From an uncultured Alphaproteobacteria bacterium (GTDB taxonomy: Bacteria; Pseudomonadota; Alphaproteobacteria; Geminicoccales; Geminicoccaceae), in the NCBI GenBank assembly GCA_937995535.1, contig CALKJU010000020.1:1-64000 (forward strand): DNA of 64,000 bases, read 5' to 3'. The notes beneath the pieces are model-generated. The model was not told where the DNA came from. It worked only from the letters and a program-made list of their open reading frames with translations, and ran no database searches. Both the position numbers and the translations under genes were made by a program. Shown piece by piece: positions 26,641 through 35,338 of this stretch (position 1 is its first letter; every line of letters starts with the position of its first letter).

Positions 26641-26815
26641 CCGGCGCGGCGCGCGGCCGCGACATCTCGCTGTCAAGAAACTCAGGACAACCGGACGGAC
26701 CGACGGCCGCGGCTGGCCCTGTGCGGGCGCGTCGGGCCGGTGCGTGGTCCGGGTCGCGCGAGCGCGCGCTACCGACGATGGCCGCGGTTCGGTCGGCGGA
26801 GCTGGTTGACGGCAA

Positions 26816-26839
26816 GAGATAAAGACATCTACATATCTC
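26816..26839. promoter_or_regulatory. candidate operator of the ArsR-methyltransferase/met operon
   Basis: An inverted repeat GAGATA-N12-TATCTC lies immediately before the regulator gene, with TTGACG (26806-26811) as a likely -35 and an AT-rich -10 region around 26829-26836. The spacer AAGACATCTACA is itself partly palindromic. AT-rich dyads of this kind are expected for ArsR-family binding; autoregulation is inferred. Transcription would start almost at the first ATG. Confidence 0.45.
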
Positions 26840-26842
26840 CGC

Positions 26843-27853
26843 ATGGCTATGGCAATCGCGATGTCGGCGGAAGGGGCCTCGATCGACCGACTGCTCGCCG
26901 CACTGCGCGCAGTGGCCGAGCCGTCACGTCTCCGTCTGCTCGCGATCTGCGCCCAGGGCGAGTGGACCGTCTCCGAGCTGACCCAGGTCATGGCGCAGAG
27001 CCAGCCGCGCATCTCGCGCCATCTGAAGCTCCTCGCCGAGGCGGGGCTGGTCGAGCGGTTCCGGGAGGGCAGCTGGGTGTTCTATCGACGCGCGCGCGTC
27101 GGGGAGCCGGCACGCCTCGCCCGCGCCCTGCTGCGCATGCTTCCGGAACAGGATGCGCAGCTCGGCCTCGATCGCCGCCGTCTGGCGGCCGTGCGCGAGG
27201 CCCGCCGCCGTCTGGCCGAGAGCTATTTCGACGGCCATGCCGGGCGTTGGGACAGCGAGCGCGACCTCGGCGTCGACGGAGCGCGGGTCGAGGCGGAGCT
27301 GACCCGCCTGTTCGCCGACCTGCGGCCGTCGAGCCTGCTTGACGTGGGCACCGGGACCGGTCGGATCCTCCAGGTGCTGGCTCCGCATGTCGGGCGCGCC
27401 CTCGGCATCGATCTGAGCCACGACATGCTCGCCGTGGCGCGCGCCAATCTCGACCGACGGCTGGCGCGGAACTGCGAGGTCCGCCATGGCGACATGTACC
27501 AGCTTCCGATCCAGGACCGCTCCTTCGCCGCGGTGACGCTCCACCAGGTCCTTCATTTCGCGGACGACCCGTTCGCGGTCCTGAGCGAGGCGCGGCGCGT
27601 GCTGCAGCCGGGCGGGCGGCTCGTGGTCGTCGACCTGGCCGCGCATCAGCATGAGGAACTGCGCAGCGAGAAACGCCATCGTCGCCTCGGCTTCCGCGAC
27701 GACGAGATCGAGGGGTGGCTGACCGAGCTGGGTCTGCAACCGGCGCCGCCGATCCGCCTCGACGGTCCGGCGCTCAGCGTGGTCCTCTGGTCCGCAAGCT
27801 GCGCCGCGGCCGAGCCGCCCTTGGCGCGTGACATCGAGCGGAGCGCCGCATGA
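26843..27853 (+). CDS. fused ArsR-type regulator/SAM-dependent methyltransferase
   Basis: A 336-residue two-domain protein. Residues 12-90 are an ArsR winged helix (LRAVAEPSRLRLLAIC, MAQSQPRISRHLKLLAEAGLV) without obvious metal-site cysteines. Residues 125-300 are a class I methyltransferase with LLDVGTGTGRILQVL and IDLSHDML. Leading metF and metH, it most likely senses SAM or SAH and represses the methionine-cycle genes, comparable in role to the ArsR-family SahR. Starts at 26843, 26849 or 26861 are all possible; no ribosome-binding site is visible, so leaderless translation is plausible. The stop overlaps metF (ATGA). Confidence 0.89.
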   Translation: MAMAIAMSAEGASIDRLLAALRAVAEPSRLRLLAICAQGEWTVSELTQVMAQSQPRISRHLKLLAEAGLVERFREGSWVFYRRARVGEPARLARALLRMLPEQDAQLGLDRRRLAAVREARRRLAESYFDGHAGRWDSERDLGVDGARVEAELTRLFADLRPSSLLDVGTGTGRILQVLAPHVGRALGIDLSHDMLAVARANLDRRLARNCEVRHGDMYQLPIQDRSFAAVTLHQVLHFADDPFAVLSEARRVLQPGGRLVVVDLAAHQHEELRSEKRHRRLGFRDDEIEGWLTELGLQPAPPIRLDGPALSVVLWSASCAAAEPPLARDIERSAA

Positions 27854-28776
27854 CGGCGGAAGGGTCGAGTGCGGCGCGAGCCGCCCATGCCGGTGCGTGG
27901 TTCGGCGCCACGCTGCCGGTGGTGGAGCTGTCGATCGAGATCTTCCCGCCGAAGACGCCCGAGGCGAGCGAGCGATTGTGGCGCAACCTGACCTTGTTCG
28001 CAGCGGCGCGGCCGCGCTTCATCTCCGTCACCTGCGGTGCCGGCGGCTCGGGACAGGACGGCACCTTTCCGCTGGTCCTCGCCGTCCGCGACCGCTTCGG
28101 CCTGCCGGTCGCCGCGCATCTGACCTGCGCCGCCGCTTCCTGCGCCGGGGTCGACGCCATCGCCCGCGCCTACTGGGACAACGGCATCCGCCACATCGTG
28201 GCGCTGCGCGGCGATCCGCCGACCGTCGGCGAGCGCTACGAGCCGCGCGCCGACGGCTACGCCTACGCCAGCGATCTCGTCGCCGGCCTGCGCCGCATCG
28301 GCGAGTTCGAGATCAGCGTCGGTTGCTACCCGGAGGTTCACCCGGAGGCCGGTGGAGCATTGGCCGATCTCGAGAATCTCAAGCGCAAGGTCGACGCCGG
28401 CGCGACCCGCCTGATCGCCCAGTACTGCTTCGACACCGAGCGCATCCTGCGCTTCCGCGACGCCCTCGCGATCGCCGGCATCGAGGCCGAGTTCGTGCCC
28501 GGCATCATGCCGATCCACAGCTTCAGCCAGGTGCGCCGGTTCAGCAATGCCTGCGGTGCTTCGATCCCGGCTTGGCTCGACGACCTGTTCGCCGGCGTCG
28601 ACGAGAAGTCGCAGCTGCACGCGATGCTCGCCGCCAGTGTGGCCGTGGAGCAGTGTCGCCGGCTCGCCGCCGAGGGCCTCTCAAAGCTCCACGTCTACGC
28701 GCTCAACCGCGCCGAGCTGCCGCAGGCGCTGCTGCGCCTGCTCGGCATTTCGGTGCCGGTCCCGGCGGCCGCCTGA
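27850..28776 (+). CDS. metF: methylenetetrahydrofolate reductase
   Basis: A 308-residue flavoenzyme reducing 5,10-methylene-THF to 5-methyl-THF, the methyl donor for MetH. Family motifs are clear: LSIEIFPPKT near residue 27, FISVTCGAGGS, VAAHLTCAA, IRHIVALRGDPP (the LRGD segment), GCYPEVHPEA, ITQ-equivalent RLIAQYCFD and VPGIMPI. It starts inside the regulator's stop codon and is 9 bases upstream of metH, so the three genes form one operon. Confidence 0.93.
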   Translation: MTAEGSSAARAAHAGAWFGATLPVVELSIEIFPPKTPEASERLWRNLTLFAAARPRFISVTCGAGGSGQDGTFPLVLAVRDRFGLPVAAHLTCAAASCAGVDAIARAYWDNGIRHIVALRGDPPTVGERYEPRADGYAYASDLVAGLRRIGEFEISVGCYPEVHPEAGGALADLENLKRKVDAGATRLIAQYCFDTERILRFRDALAIAGIEAEFVPGIMPIHSFSQVRRFSNACGASIPAWLDDLFAGVDEKSQLHAMLAASVAVEQCRRLAAEGLSKLHVYALNRAELPQALLRLLGISVPVPAAA

Positions 28777-28785
28777 GATCCGGCC

Positions 28786-31700
28786 ATGGCCGATCTCCTC
28801 GACTATGTGCGCGACCGCGTGCTGCTCCTCGACGGTGCGATGGGCAGCCAGATCCAGAGCCGCAACCTGTCGGTCGAGGAGGATTTCTGGGGGCAGGAGA
28901 ACTGCTCGGAAATCCTCAATCTGTCGCGGCCGGATCTGATCCGCGAGATCCATCGGAGCTATCTGGACGCCGGTGCCGACGCGCTGGAGACGAACAGCTT
29001 CGGCGGCTCGCCGATCACCCTCGGCGAGTTCGGACTGGCCGAGCGAGCGTACGAGATCAACCGACGCGCGGCCGAACTCGCACGCGAGGCGATCGCGAAG
29101 CGCTGCGCCGACGGGCGGACCCGGTTCGTCATCGGCGCGATCGGCCCTGGTACCCGCCTGCCGAGCCTCGGTCACGTCACCTACGATGAACTGGAGGATG
29201 CATTCGCCGTCCAGGCCGAAGGGCTGATCGCCGGCTCGGCCGATGCGCTGCTCATCGAGACCTGCCAGGACCCGTTGCAGATCAAGGCCGCCGTCAATGG
29301 TTGCCGGCGGGCCCTGGCGCGGTTCGGTGGCCGGTTGCCGCTGATGGTTCAGGTGACGATCGAGACCACCGGGGCGATGCTGGTTGGTACCGACATCGCC
29401 GCCGCCACGGTGATCGTCGAGGCGCTCCAGGTCGACACGCTCGGGCTCAACTGCGCCACCGGCCCGAAGGAGATGGCCGAGCATGTCCGCCACCTCGCGG
29501 CGAACTGGGCCGGGCCGATCTCGGTGCTGCCGAACGCGGGGCTGCCCGAGCTCCGCTGCGGACACACGCACTACCCGCTCCGCCCCGACGAGCTCGCCCG
29601 TTGGCTCGAGCGCTTCGTGAGCGAGGACGGTGTCGCGATCATCGGCGGTTGCTGCGGCACGACGGCCGAGCACATCGCGGCGGTGGACGCCATGTTGCAG
29701 CGCCTCGCCGAGGATGGATTCCGCCCGCGGCCGCAGGCGCGGCGGGTGACGGCGCAGCCCGCGCTCGCCTCGCTTTTCTCCGCCGTGCCGCTGCGCCAGG
29801 AGAACGCCTACCTGGCGATCGGCGAGCGCTGCAACGCCAATGGCAGCAAGCGCTTCCGCGAGCTGCAGGCGGCCGGCGACTGGGACGGCTGCGTTGCCAT
29901 GGCCCGCGAGCAGGCTCGCGAGGGAAGTCACGCGATCGACCTCTGCACGGCCTATGTCGGCCGCGACGAGAAGGCCGAGATGGTCGAGATCGCGAGCCGG
30001 ATGCGTGGCCAGGTGGACGCGCCGCTGGTGTTCGACTCGACGGAGCTGCCGGTACTCGAGGCGGCGGCCCGCCTCTACGGCGGCAAGGGCGTGATCAACT
30101 CGATCAACTTCGAGGACGGCGAAGAGCCGGCGGCGGCCCGCCTGCGGCTCGCCCGGACCTTCGGCCAAGCGGTCATCGCGCTCACCATCGACGAGCAGGG
30201 GATGGCCAAGACGGCCGAGGAAAAGCTGCGCATCGCGCGCCGCCTCGTCGCCTTCGCCTGCGACCGGTTCGGTCTGCCGCGCCACGATCTGCTGATCGAT
30301 CCGCTGACGTTCACCATTGCCACGGGCAATGAAGACGACCGGAAGTTGGGCCTGTCGACCCTGGACGCGATCGAGCGCATCCGCGAAGCCTTTCCCGACG
30401 TCCAGATCATCTTGGGCCTCTCGAACATCTCGTTCGGCCTCAACGCCGCTGCCCGGCACGTGCTCAACTCGGTGTTCCTCGACCACGCGCTGCGCCGCGG
30501 CATGACCGGTGCCATCGTCCATGCCTCGAAGATCGTCCCGTTGCACAAGATCCCTGCCGAGGAGGTCGCCGCCGCCGAAGACCTGATCTTCGACCGCCGC
30601 CGCGACGGCTACGACCCGCTGCAGGCGTTCATGGCGCTGTTCGCCGAGCGCAAGGCGGCGGACACGGTCGGCCGGCAGCGGCCGACGGCCGTCGAGGAGC
30701 GCCTTGCGCAACGCATCGTCGACGGCGATCGTCAGGGCCTGGAGGCGGATCTCGAGGAGGCCCTGCGGACCTACCCACCGCTCGACATCATCAACCGCTT
30801 CCTGCTCGACGGCATGCGCACCGTCGGCGAGCTGTTCGGCGCCGGCAAGATGCAGCTCCCCTTCGTCCTGCAGTCGGCCGAGACGATGAAGAAGGCGGTG
30901 GCCTATCTCGAGCCCTACATGGAGCGCGTGGACGGCACTGCGCGCGGCACCATCGTCCTCGCCACCGTGAAGGGCGACGTCCACGACATCGGCAAGAACC
31001 TCGTCGACATCATCTTGACCAACAACGGGTACAGGGTGGTCAACCTGGGCATCAAGCAGCCGTTGCAGGCGATCCTCGAGGCCGCCAACGACCATCGCGC
31101 GGACGCCATCGGCATGTCCGGCCTGCTCGTGAAATCGACCGTGATCATGAAAGAGAATCTCGAGGAGATGCGGCGTCAGGGGGTGCGCCTGCCGGTACTG
31201 CTCGGCGGTGCCGCGCTGACCCGCGCCTTCGTCGAGGAAGATTGCTGGCGCGCCTATGGCGAAGGTCCGGTCGCCTACGCCCGCGACGCCTTCGACGGGC
31301 TGCATCTGATGGATCGGGTGGTCGGCGGCCAGTTCGCGGCCCACGTCGCCGAGCGCGCGGGGGCTGCGCGCGGACGCAGCCGACCCGGGCGCAAGCCACG
31401 CACGCTGGCCTACGCCAACGGCAACGTCGCGCCCCCGGCGCGGCCAGTCGATCTCGAGGAGATCCGCGTCCGCCGGCACGAATTGGCGCGCGCTCTGCGG
31501 CCACCGACGCCGCCTTTCTGGGGGCCGCGGCTGATCGAGCATGTTCCCGTCAAGGCCCTGCTGCCCTGGCTGAACGAGCAGATGCTCTATCAGTTCCACT
31601 GGGGCTACGAGAAGCAGGGCCGGCGGCTCGAGGAGTTCCTCGCCCGGGCGCAGAAGGAACTGCGCCCGGTGCTTGCCGACCTCGTCGCCCGGGCCGAGGC

Positions 31701-32292
31701 GGAGGCGGTGTTCGCGCCAGCGGCGGCCTATGGCTACTGGCCGGCCGCCGCCGAGGGCAACGACATCGTCCTGTTCGAGCCGGACGGTGCCCGCGAGCTG
31801 ACCCGCTTCCGCCTGCCGCGCCAGTCCAGGGAAGGCGGGCTGTGCATCGCCGACTTCCTGCGCGATGTCGACGATCCACCGCGTGACGTGCTGGCGCTGC
31901 AGGTCGTGACGGTGGGGCAACGCGCCTCGGAGGTCGCTCGTGCCTGGTTCGCCGCGGACCGCTACCAGGACTATGTCCGCCTGCACGGTCTAGGGGTCGA
32001 GTTGGCCGAGGCGCTGGCCGAGTACGTACATGCGACGATCCGCGCCGAGCTGGGCTTCGCCCACGAGGACGCACGCGAAATGCGGGCGGTTCTCCGCCAG
32101 GGCTATCGCGGCGCGCGCTACAGCTTCGGCTACCCGGCCTGCCCGAACCTCGCCGATCAGGGGCCACTGCTCGAGCTGTTGCAGGCCGGGCGGATCGGCG
32201 TCGAACTCGGCGAGGAGTGCCAGCTCTGGCCCGAGCAGAGCACCTCGGCGATCGTGCTCCACCACCCGCAGGCGCGGTATTTCAACGTCTGA
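28786..32292 (+). CDS. metH: cobalamin-dependent methionine synthase
   Basis: A full-length 1168-residue MetH that moves the methyl group of methyl-THF to homocysteine via B12. Domains in order: homocysteine module (1-320; zinc ligands C223, C289, C290 in LNCATGP and GGCCGT), pterin-binding barrel (about 350-610), B12 cap and Rossmann domains (about 650-880) with DVHDIG whose H733 is the lower axial cobalt ligand, and the reactivation domain (about 900-1168) ending with RGARYSFGYPACP for SAM-dependent repair. All modules are in one chain, unlike split alphaproteobacterial forms. Confidence 0.97.
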   Translation: MADLLDYVRDRVLLLDGAMGSQIQSRNLSVEEDFWGQENCSEILNLSRPDLIREIHRSYLDAGADALETNSFGGSPITLGEFGLAERAYEINRRAAELAREAIAKRCADGRTRFVIGAIGPGTRLPSLGHVTYDELEDAFAVQAEGLIAGSADALLIETCQDPLQIKAAVNGCRRALARFGGRLPLMVQVTIETTGAMLVGTDIAAATVIVEALQVDTLGLNCATGPKEMAEHVRHLAANWAGPISVLPNAGLPELRCGHTHYPLRPDELARWLERFVSEDGVAIIGGCCGTTAEHIAAVDAMLQRLAEDGFRPRPQARRVTAQPALASLFSAVPLRQENAYLAIGERCNANGSKRFRELQAAGDWDGCVAMAREQAREGSHAIDLCTAYVGRDEKAEMVEIASRMRGQVDAPLVFDSTELPVLEAAARLYGGKGVINSINFEDGEEPAAARLRLARTFGQAVIALTIDEQGMAKTAEEKLRIARRLVAFACDRFGLPRHDLLIDPLTFTIATGNEDDRKLGLSTLDAIERIREAFPDVQIILGLSNISFGLNAAARHVLNSVFLDHALRRGMTGAIVHASKIVPLHKIPAEEVAAAEDLIFDRRRDGYDPLQAFMALFAERKAADTVGRQRPTAVEERLAQRIVDGDRQGLEADLEEALRTYPPLDIINRFLLDGMRTVGELFGAGKMQLPFVLQSAETMKKAVAYLEPYMERVDGTARGTIVLATVKGDVHDIGKNLVDIILTNNGYRVVNLGIKQPLQAILEAANDHRADAIGMSGLLVKSTVIMKENLEEMRRQGVRLPVLLGGAALTRAFVEEDCWRAYGEGPVAYARDAFDGLHLMDRVVGGQFAAHVAERAGAARGRSRPGRKPRTLAYANGNVAPPARPVDLEEIRVRRHELARALRPPTPPFWGPRLIEHVPVKALLPWLNEQMLYQFHWGYEKQGRRLEEFLARAQKELRPVLADLVARAEAEAVFAPAAAYGYWPAAAEGNDIVLFEPDGARELTRFRLPRQSREGGLCIADFLRDVDDPPRDVLALQVVTVGQRASEVARAWFAADRYQDYVRLHGLGVELAEALAEYVHATIRAELGFAHEDAREMRAVLRQGYRGARYSFGYPACPNLADQGPLLELLQAGRIGVELGEECQLWPEQSTSAIVLHHPQARYFNV

Positions 32293-32406
32293 TCGGATGC
32301 TTGTGGCGAACCGCGACCGGTCGCGCCGTTAATCTTCTGGAATGGATCACGCGCTAGCTTCCGCTTCCGGGTTGCCAGCCGGCGCTCCGCGTGTACGTGT
32401 AGGCAG

Positions 32407-33924
32407 ATGCACCTCGACAAGCCCCGGTTGGTATATCTACTGCTGATTGCGGCCCTGGTGGGCAGCTTGCTCGGTCCCGGCGCCGCTGCTTGGGCGACGA
32501 CGCCGAGCGCGGCCTCGGCGGCCGGCGGCCCGTACGCTGGCACGGCGCACGCTTGGCGCGGCGATGCTGTGGCGGACCTGCGCCGGACCAACCTTGCGCG
32601 GGTGCTCGCGGCGGCGGGCGATGCGCTGCCGGCGGACGCGGGCGACGCCGAGATCGAGGCCGCCTTCATCGCCTATCTGAGCCGGCTCGCCGGCGAGTCC
32701 GTGACCGACGCGACGCGTCTGCGCGCGGCGGCGGTGCTCGCCGAGCCGGTCGGCGACGATCCGATGACGCTGCGGTTGCTCGAGCTCCGCCTTGTCGCCG
32801 CCGCTGGCGGCTGGCGACCGGTCGAGACGCGCACGGCCCAGCCGGCGCCCATGGTACCTCCGCCCTCTCCGGCTGAACTCATGGTGGTGGCGTTCGTGCA
32901 CGGCGAGCAGGCCGCCCGCGCGCAGCTGGCAGCGCCGGCGGCGCAGGCGGGCAAGCCGGAGCTGGTCGAGGCGACCCTGCGCCGCAGGCTGGCACAGTCG
33001 GGCGACTTGCGCGACCGCGAGCCGACCGTCACCGGTGTCAAGCGTTTCCAGGCACGGCACGGCCTCGCCGCCGACGGCGTGGTCGGCGCCCGCACCCTCG
33101 CCGCGCTGAACACACCGGTGGCGAGTCAGATCCGCCAGCTCGAGCTCAACCGGGCCCGCAGCCGCGACGACGCGCTGCGCCGCAGTGCACCTCGCTATGT
33201 CGAGGTCAACATCCCCGCCTACGAGCTGCGCCTGGTCGAGAACGGCGAGGTGGTCCTCCGCTCGCGGGTGATCGTCGGCGATGCCGACACACCGACCCCG
33301 GTATTCGACGATCAGATCCGCTATATCGAGCTCAACCCTTACTGGTACGTGCCGGCGAGCATCGTCCCGGAGCTCGTGCGCCAGGCGGGCGGCGATCCGA
33401 GCTACTTCGAGAGGCACAACTACATTGTGCGCGGCGGGCCGGGTACCGGCGAGCCGCTGCGCCTCGTGCAGCGCCCAGGGCCCGGCAACGCCCTCGGCCG
33501 GATGAAGTTCCTCTTTCCCAACCATCACGCCGTGTACCTGCACGACACCTCGCAGCCGCGCCTGTTCGGGCGCGCCGAGCGCAGCCTCAGCCACGGCTGC
33601 GTGCGGGTCGAGAAGCCGATGGAGCTGGCGGTCGCGCTGCTGGCCAGGGATGGATGGGACGAGGCGCGCATCCAGGCCGCCCTGGCGCGCGGCAAGACGC
33701 AGCGGATCGAGCTGTCCGAGCCGGTGCCGGTGCTGCTCGAGTACCGCACCGCTTTCCTCGACGACGCTGGGGTCCTGCAGTTCCGGCCGGACATCTACGG
33801 CCACGACACCGCCGGCATCGGCACATTCGCCGACCCGGGCCGCTCGACCGTGCCACGGGCGATGGCACGTCCGGAGCCGGGCCCGCGGGTCGCCGCTGTC
33901 GAGGAGGCGGTCGACCAGCCTTGA
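32407..33924 (+). CDS. L,D-transpeptidase (YcbB/LdtD-like)
   Basis: A 505-residue periplasmic enzyme forming 3-3 peptidoglycan cross-links or anchoring proteins to the wall. A signal peptide or anchor at about 10-36 is followed by a helical region, a peptidoglycan-binding domain (VKRFQARHGLAADGVVGART, about 213-240) and a YkuD catalytic domain with HDTSQPRLFG and SHGCVRV, giving catalytic H396 and C398. The order matches LdtD/YcbB. Independent gene with about 115 bases of upstream sequence. Confidence 0.92.
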   Translation: MHLDKPRLVYLLLIAALVGSLLGPGAAAWATTPSAASAAGGPYAGTAHAWRGDAVADLRRTNLARVLAAAGDALPADAGDAEIEAAFIAYLSRLAGESVTDATRLRAAAVLAEPVGDDPMTLRLLELRLVAAAGGWRPVETRTAQPAPMVPPPSPAELMVVAFVHGEQAARAQLAAPAAQAGKPELVEATLRRRLAQSGDLRDREPTVTGVKRFQARHGLAADGVVGARTLAALNTPVASQIRQLELNRARSRDDALRRSAPRYVEVNIPAYELRLVENGEVVLRSRVIVGDADTPTPVFDDQIRYIELNPYWYVPASIVPELVRQAGGDPSYFERHNYIVRGGPGTGEPLRLVQRPGPGNALGRMKFLFPNHHAVYLHDTSQPRLFGRAERSLSHGCVRVEKPMELAVALLARDGWDEARIQAALARGKTQRIELSEPVPVLLEYRTAFLDDAGVLQFRPDIYGHDTAGIGTFADPGRSTVPRAMARPEPGPRVAAVEEAVDQP

Positions 33925-34036
33925 GCCGGCGGCGGCGAGGTCCGATCGGCGTCGTCGGGTGCGGATCGCGGAACAAATCGTTGCCCGCAAACGTCGGGAC
34001 GGCGTAGCTTGAGCATTCGTATCGATGGAGAGCGCT

Positions 34037-34753
34037 ATGCCGGGACCGGCGCAAGCCGGGGCCGCGCGGCAGGCGGGAATGTATCCGTTCGATCTGCCCG
34101 ATGGCTCCTACCTCTTTCGTGACGGCCGGATCGAGCCGCTGAGCGAGGTCGAACCCGGCCGCGTGCCGGTGCTGGCGCTCGGCGCGAACGGCGCGCCGAG
34201 CCAGCTCGCGCGCAAGTTCCCCGGGCGCGGCGCGAGGATCCCCGTCACGCGTGCGATCCTGCGCGATCACGCCGTCGTCTATTCGGCGCATCTCGCGAGC
34301 TACGGGGCCCTGCCGGCGACCCTGGCGCGCCATCCCGGGAGCGTCGCCTGGGTGTTCGTCACCTGGCTCGATGAGGCCCAGCTCCTCCAAATGCACGCCA
34401 GCGAAGGCGTCGGCGCGAGTTACGATCTCGTCCGGCTGCACGATGCGCCGGTCGACGACGAGGTGCTGGGTCGGCTGGCCGAGGTGGTCGGGTATGTGAG
34501 CCGAGCCGGGGCGCTGCTGCATGGCCGCCAGCCGATCCGTGTCGCCGAGATCCCGACCGTCGGCTGTGCCTTGCCCGCGCTGACCCAGCGCGCGGCCTTG
34601 CGCTGGGTGCAACGACGCCTCGCCCCATTCCTCGATCATCTGGCGTTCCTGCGACGGATCGCGGAGGATGCGAGCTTCCGGCGGGCGACCAACGTGGCCC
34701 TCCGCCAACTCGCGGGCCAGCCGGCGGTGCGGTGGGCTCCCGCCGTCGCCTGA
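34037..34753 (+). CDS. conserved hypothetical, possible gamma-glutamylcyclotransferase-like fold
   Basis: A 238-residue cytoplasmic protein. The segment VPVLALGANGAPSQLARKF recalls the YGSN-type phosphate loop of gamma-glutamylcyclotransferase/AIG2-like proteins, followed by HAVVYSAHLASYGALPATL and TWLDEAQLLQMHASEG. The match is weak and function is not assigned. GGAGAG lies 4-5 bases before the ATG at 34037, preferred over the ATG at 34025, which has none. Convergent with the DUF924 gene. Confidence 0.7.
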   Translation: MPGPAQAGAARQAGMYPFDLPDGSYLFRDGRIEPLSEVEPGRVPVLALGANGAPSQLARKFPGRGARIPVTRAILRDHAVVYSAHLASYGALPATLARHPGSVAWVFVTWLDEAQLLQMHASEGVGASYDLVRLHDAPVDDEVLGRLAEVVGYVSRAGALLHGRQPIRVAEIPTVGCALPALTQRAALRWVQRRLAPFLDHLAFLRRIAEDASFRRATNVALRQLAGQPAVRWAPAVA

Positions 34754-34769
34754 GGCGCCGGCCCGGGCA

Positions 34770-35306
34770 CTAGAACGCGGAGCCCGGCTGGGTCAGAAAG
34801 GCCTGTTCTTGGGCGGTGCTCGGCCGGCCGAGCACGGCGTTGCGATGCGGGAAGCGTCCGAAGCGTACGATGATCTCGTGGTGGCGGACGGCGTAGTCGA
34901 GCAGCTCGGGATCGCCCAGGGCGGTGAACAAGGCGAGCGAGCGCTCCTGATCGGCCAGCTGCTCGCTGTGCTCGAAGGGCAGATAGAAGAACATGCGTCG
35001 CGCGGGCTCGACCTGATGGTCGTGGCCGAGTGCCAGCGCGCGGTCCGCAACGACGCGCGCCTTGGCGTCGGCAGCGAACGCCGCCGCCGTGCCGCGATAG
35101 ATGTTGCGTGGAAACTGATCGAGCAGGATCACGAGCGCCAGAGCGCCCTCGGGCGTCTCCAGCCAGTCGTCGAGCGCGCCTTCGCCCGCGGCGGCGACGA
35201 GTGCGCCGAACCGCTCGCGGAGTTCCGCGTCCAGCATGCGATCGGAGCTGAACCAGAGCGGCTCGACCCGCTCGGAGAACCAGAAGGCGAGGACTTCGTC
35301 GACCAT
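34770..35306 (-). CDS. DUF924 family protein
   Basis: A 178-residue all-helical protein with clear DUF924 signatures: VLAFWFSERVEPLWF at the start, LALVILLDQFPRNIYRGTAAAFA in the middle, FFYLPFEHSEQLADQERS and HHEIIVRFGRFPHRNAVLGR at the end. The fold is TPR-like; no enzymatic role is established. It lies 32 bases downstream of the adenylate cyclase on the same strand and may be co-transcribed. Confidence 0.88.
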   Translation of the reverse strand: MVDEVLAFWFSERVEPLWFSSDRMLDAELRERFGALVAAAGEGALDDWLETPEGALALVILLDQFPRNIYRGTAAAFAADAKARVVADRALALGHDHQVEPARRMFFYLPFEHSEQLADQERSLALFTALGDPELLDYAVRHHEIIVRFGRFPHRNAVLGRPSTAQEQAFLTQPGSAF

Positions 35307-35338
35307 GCTGCGTGCTCCGCCCGTCCGCCGATCCCAGT

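Noticed and set aside
26641-26842. SAM or SAH riboswitch before the met operon
   Set aside because: No riboswitch core was seen, and promoter elements end almost at the first ATG, leaving no leader.
28681-31986. Open frame of about 1100 codons antisense to metH
   Set aside because: It mirrors metH codon bias at high GC; its product is composed of Arg/Ala/Gly/Asp with no domain, and metH is beyond doubt.
32312-32325. Palindrome CGCGACCGGTCGCG after metH as a terminator
   Set aside because: It has no loop and no T-tract; probably a chance GC palindrome.
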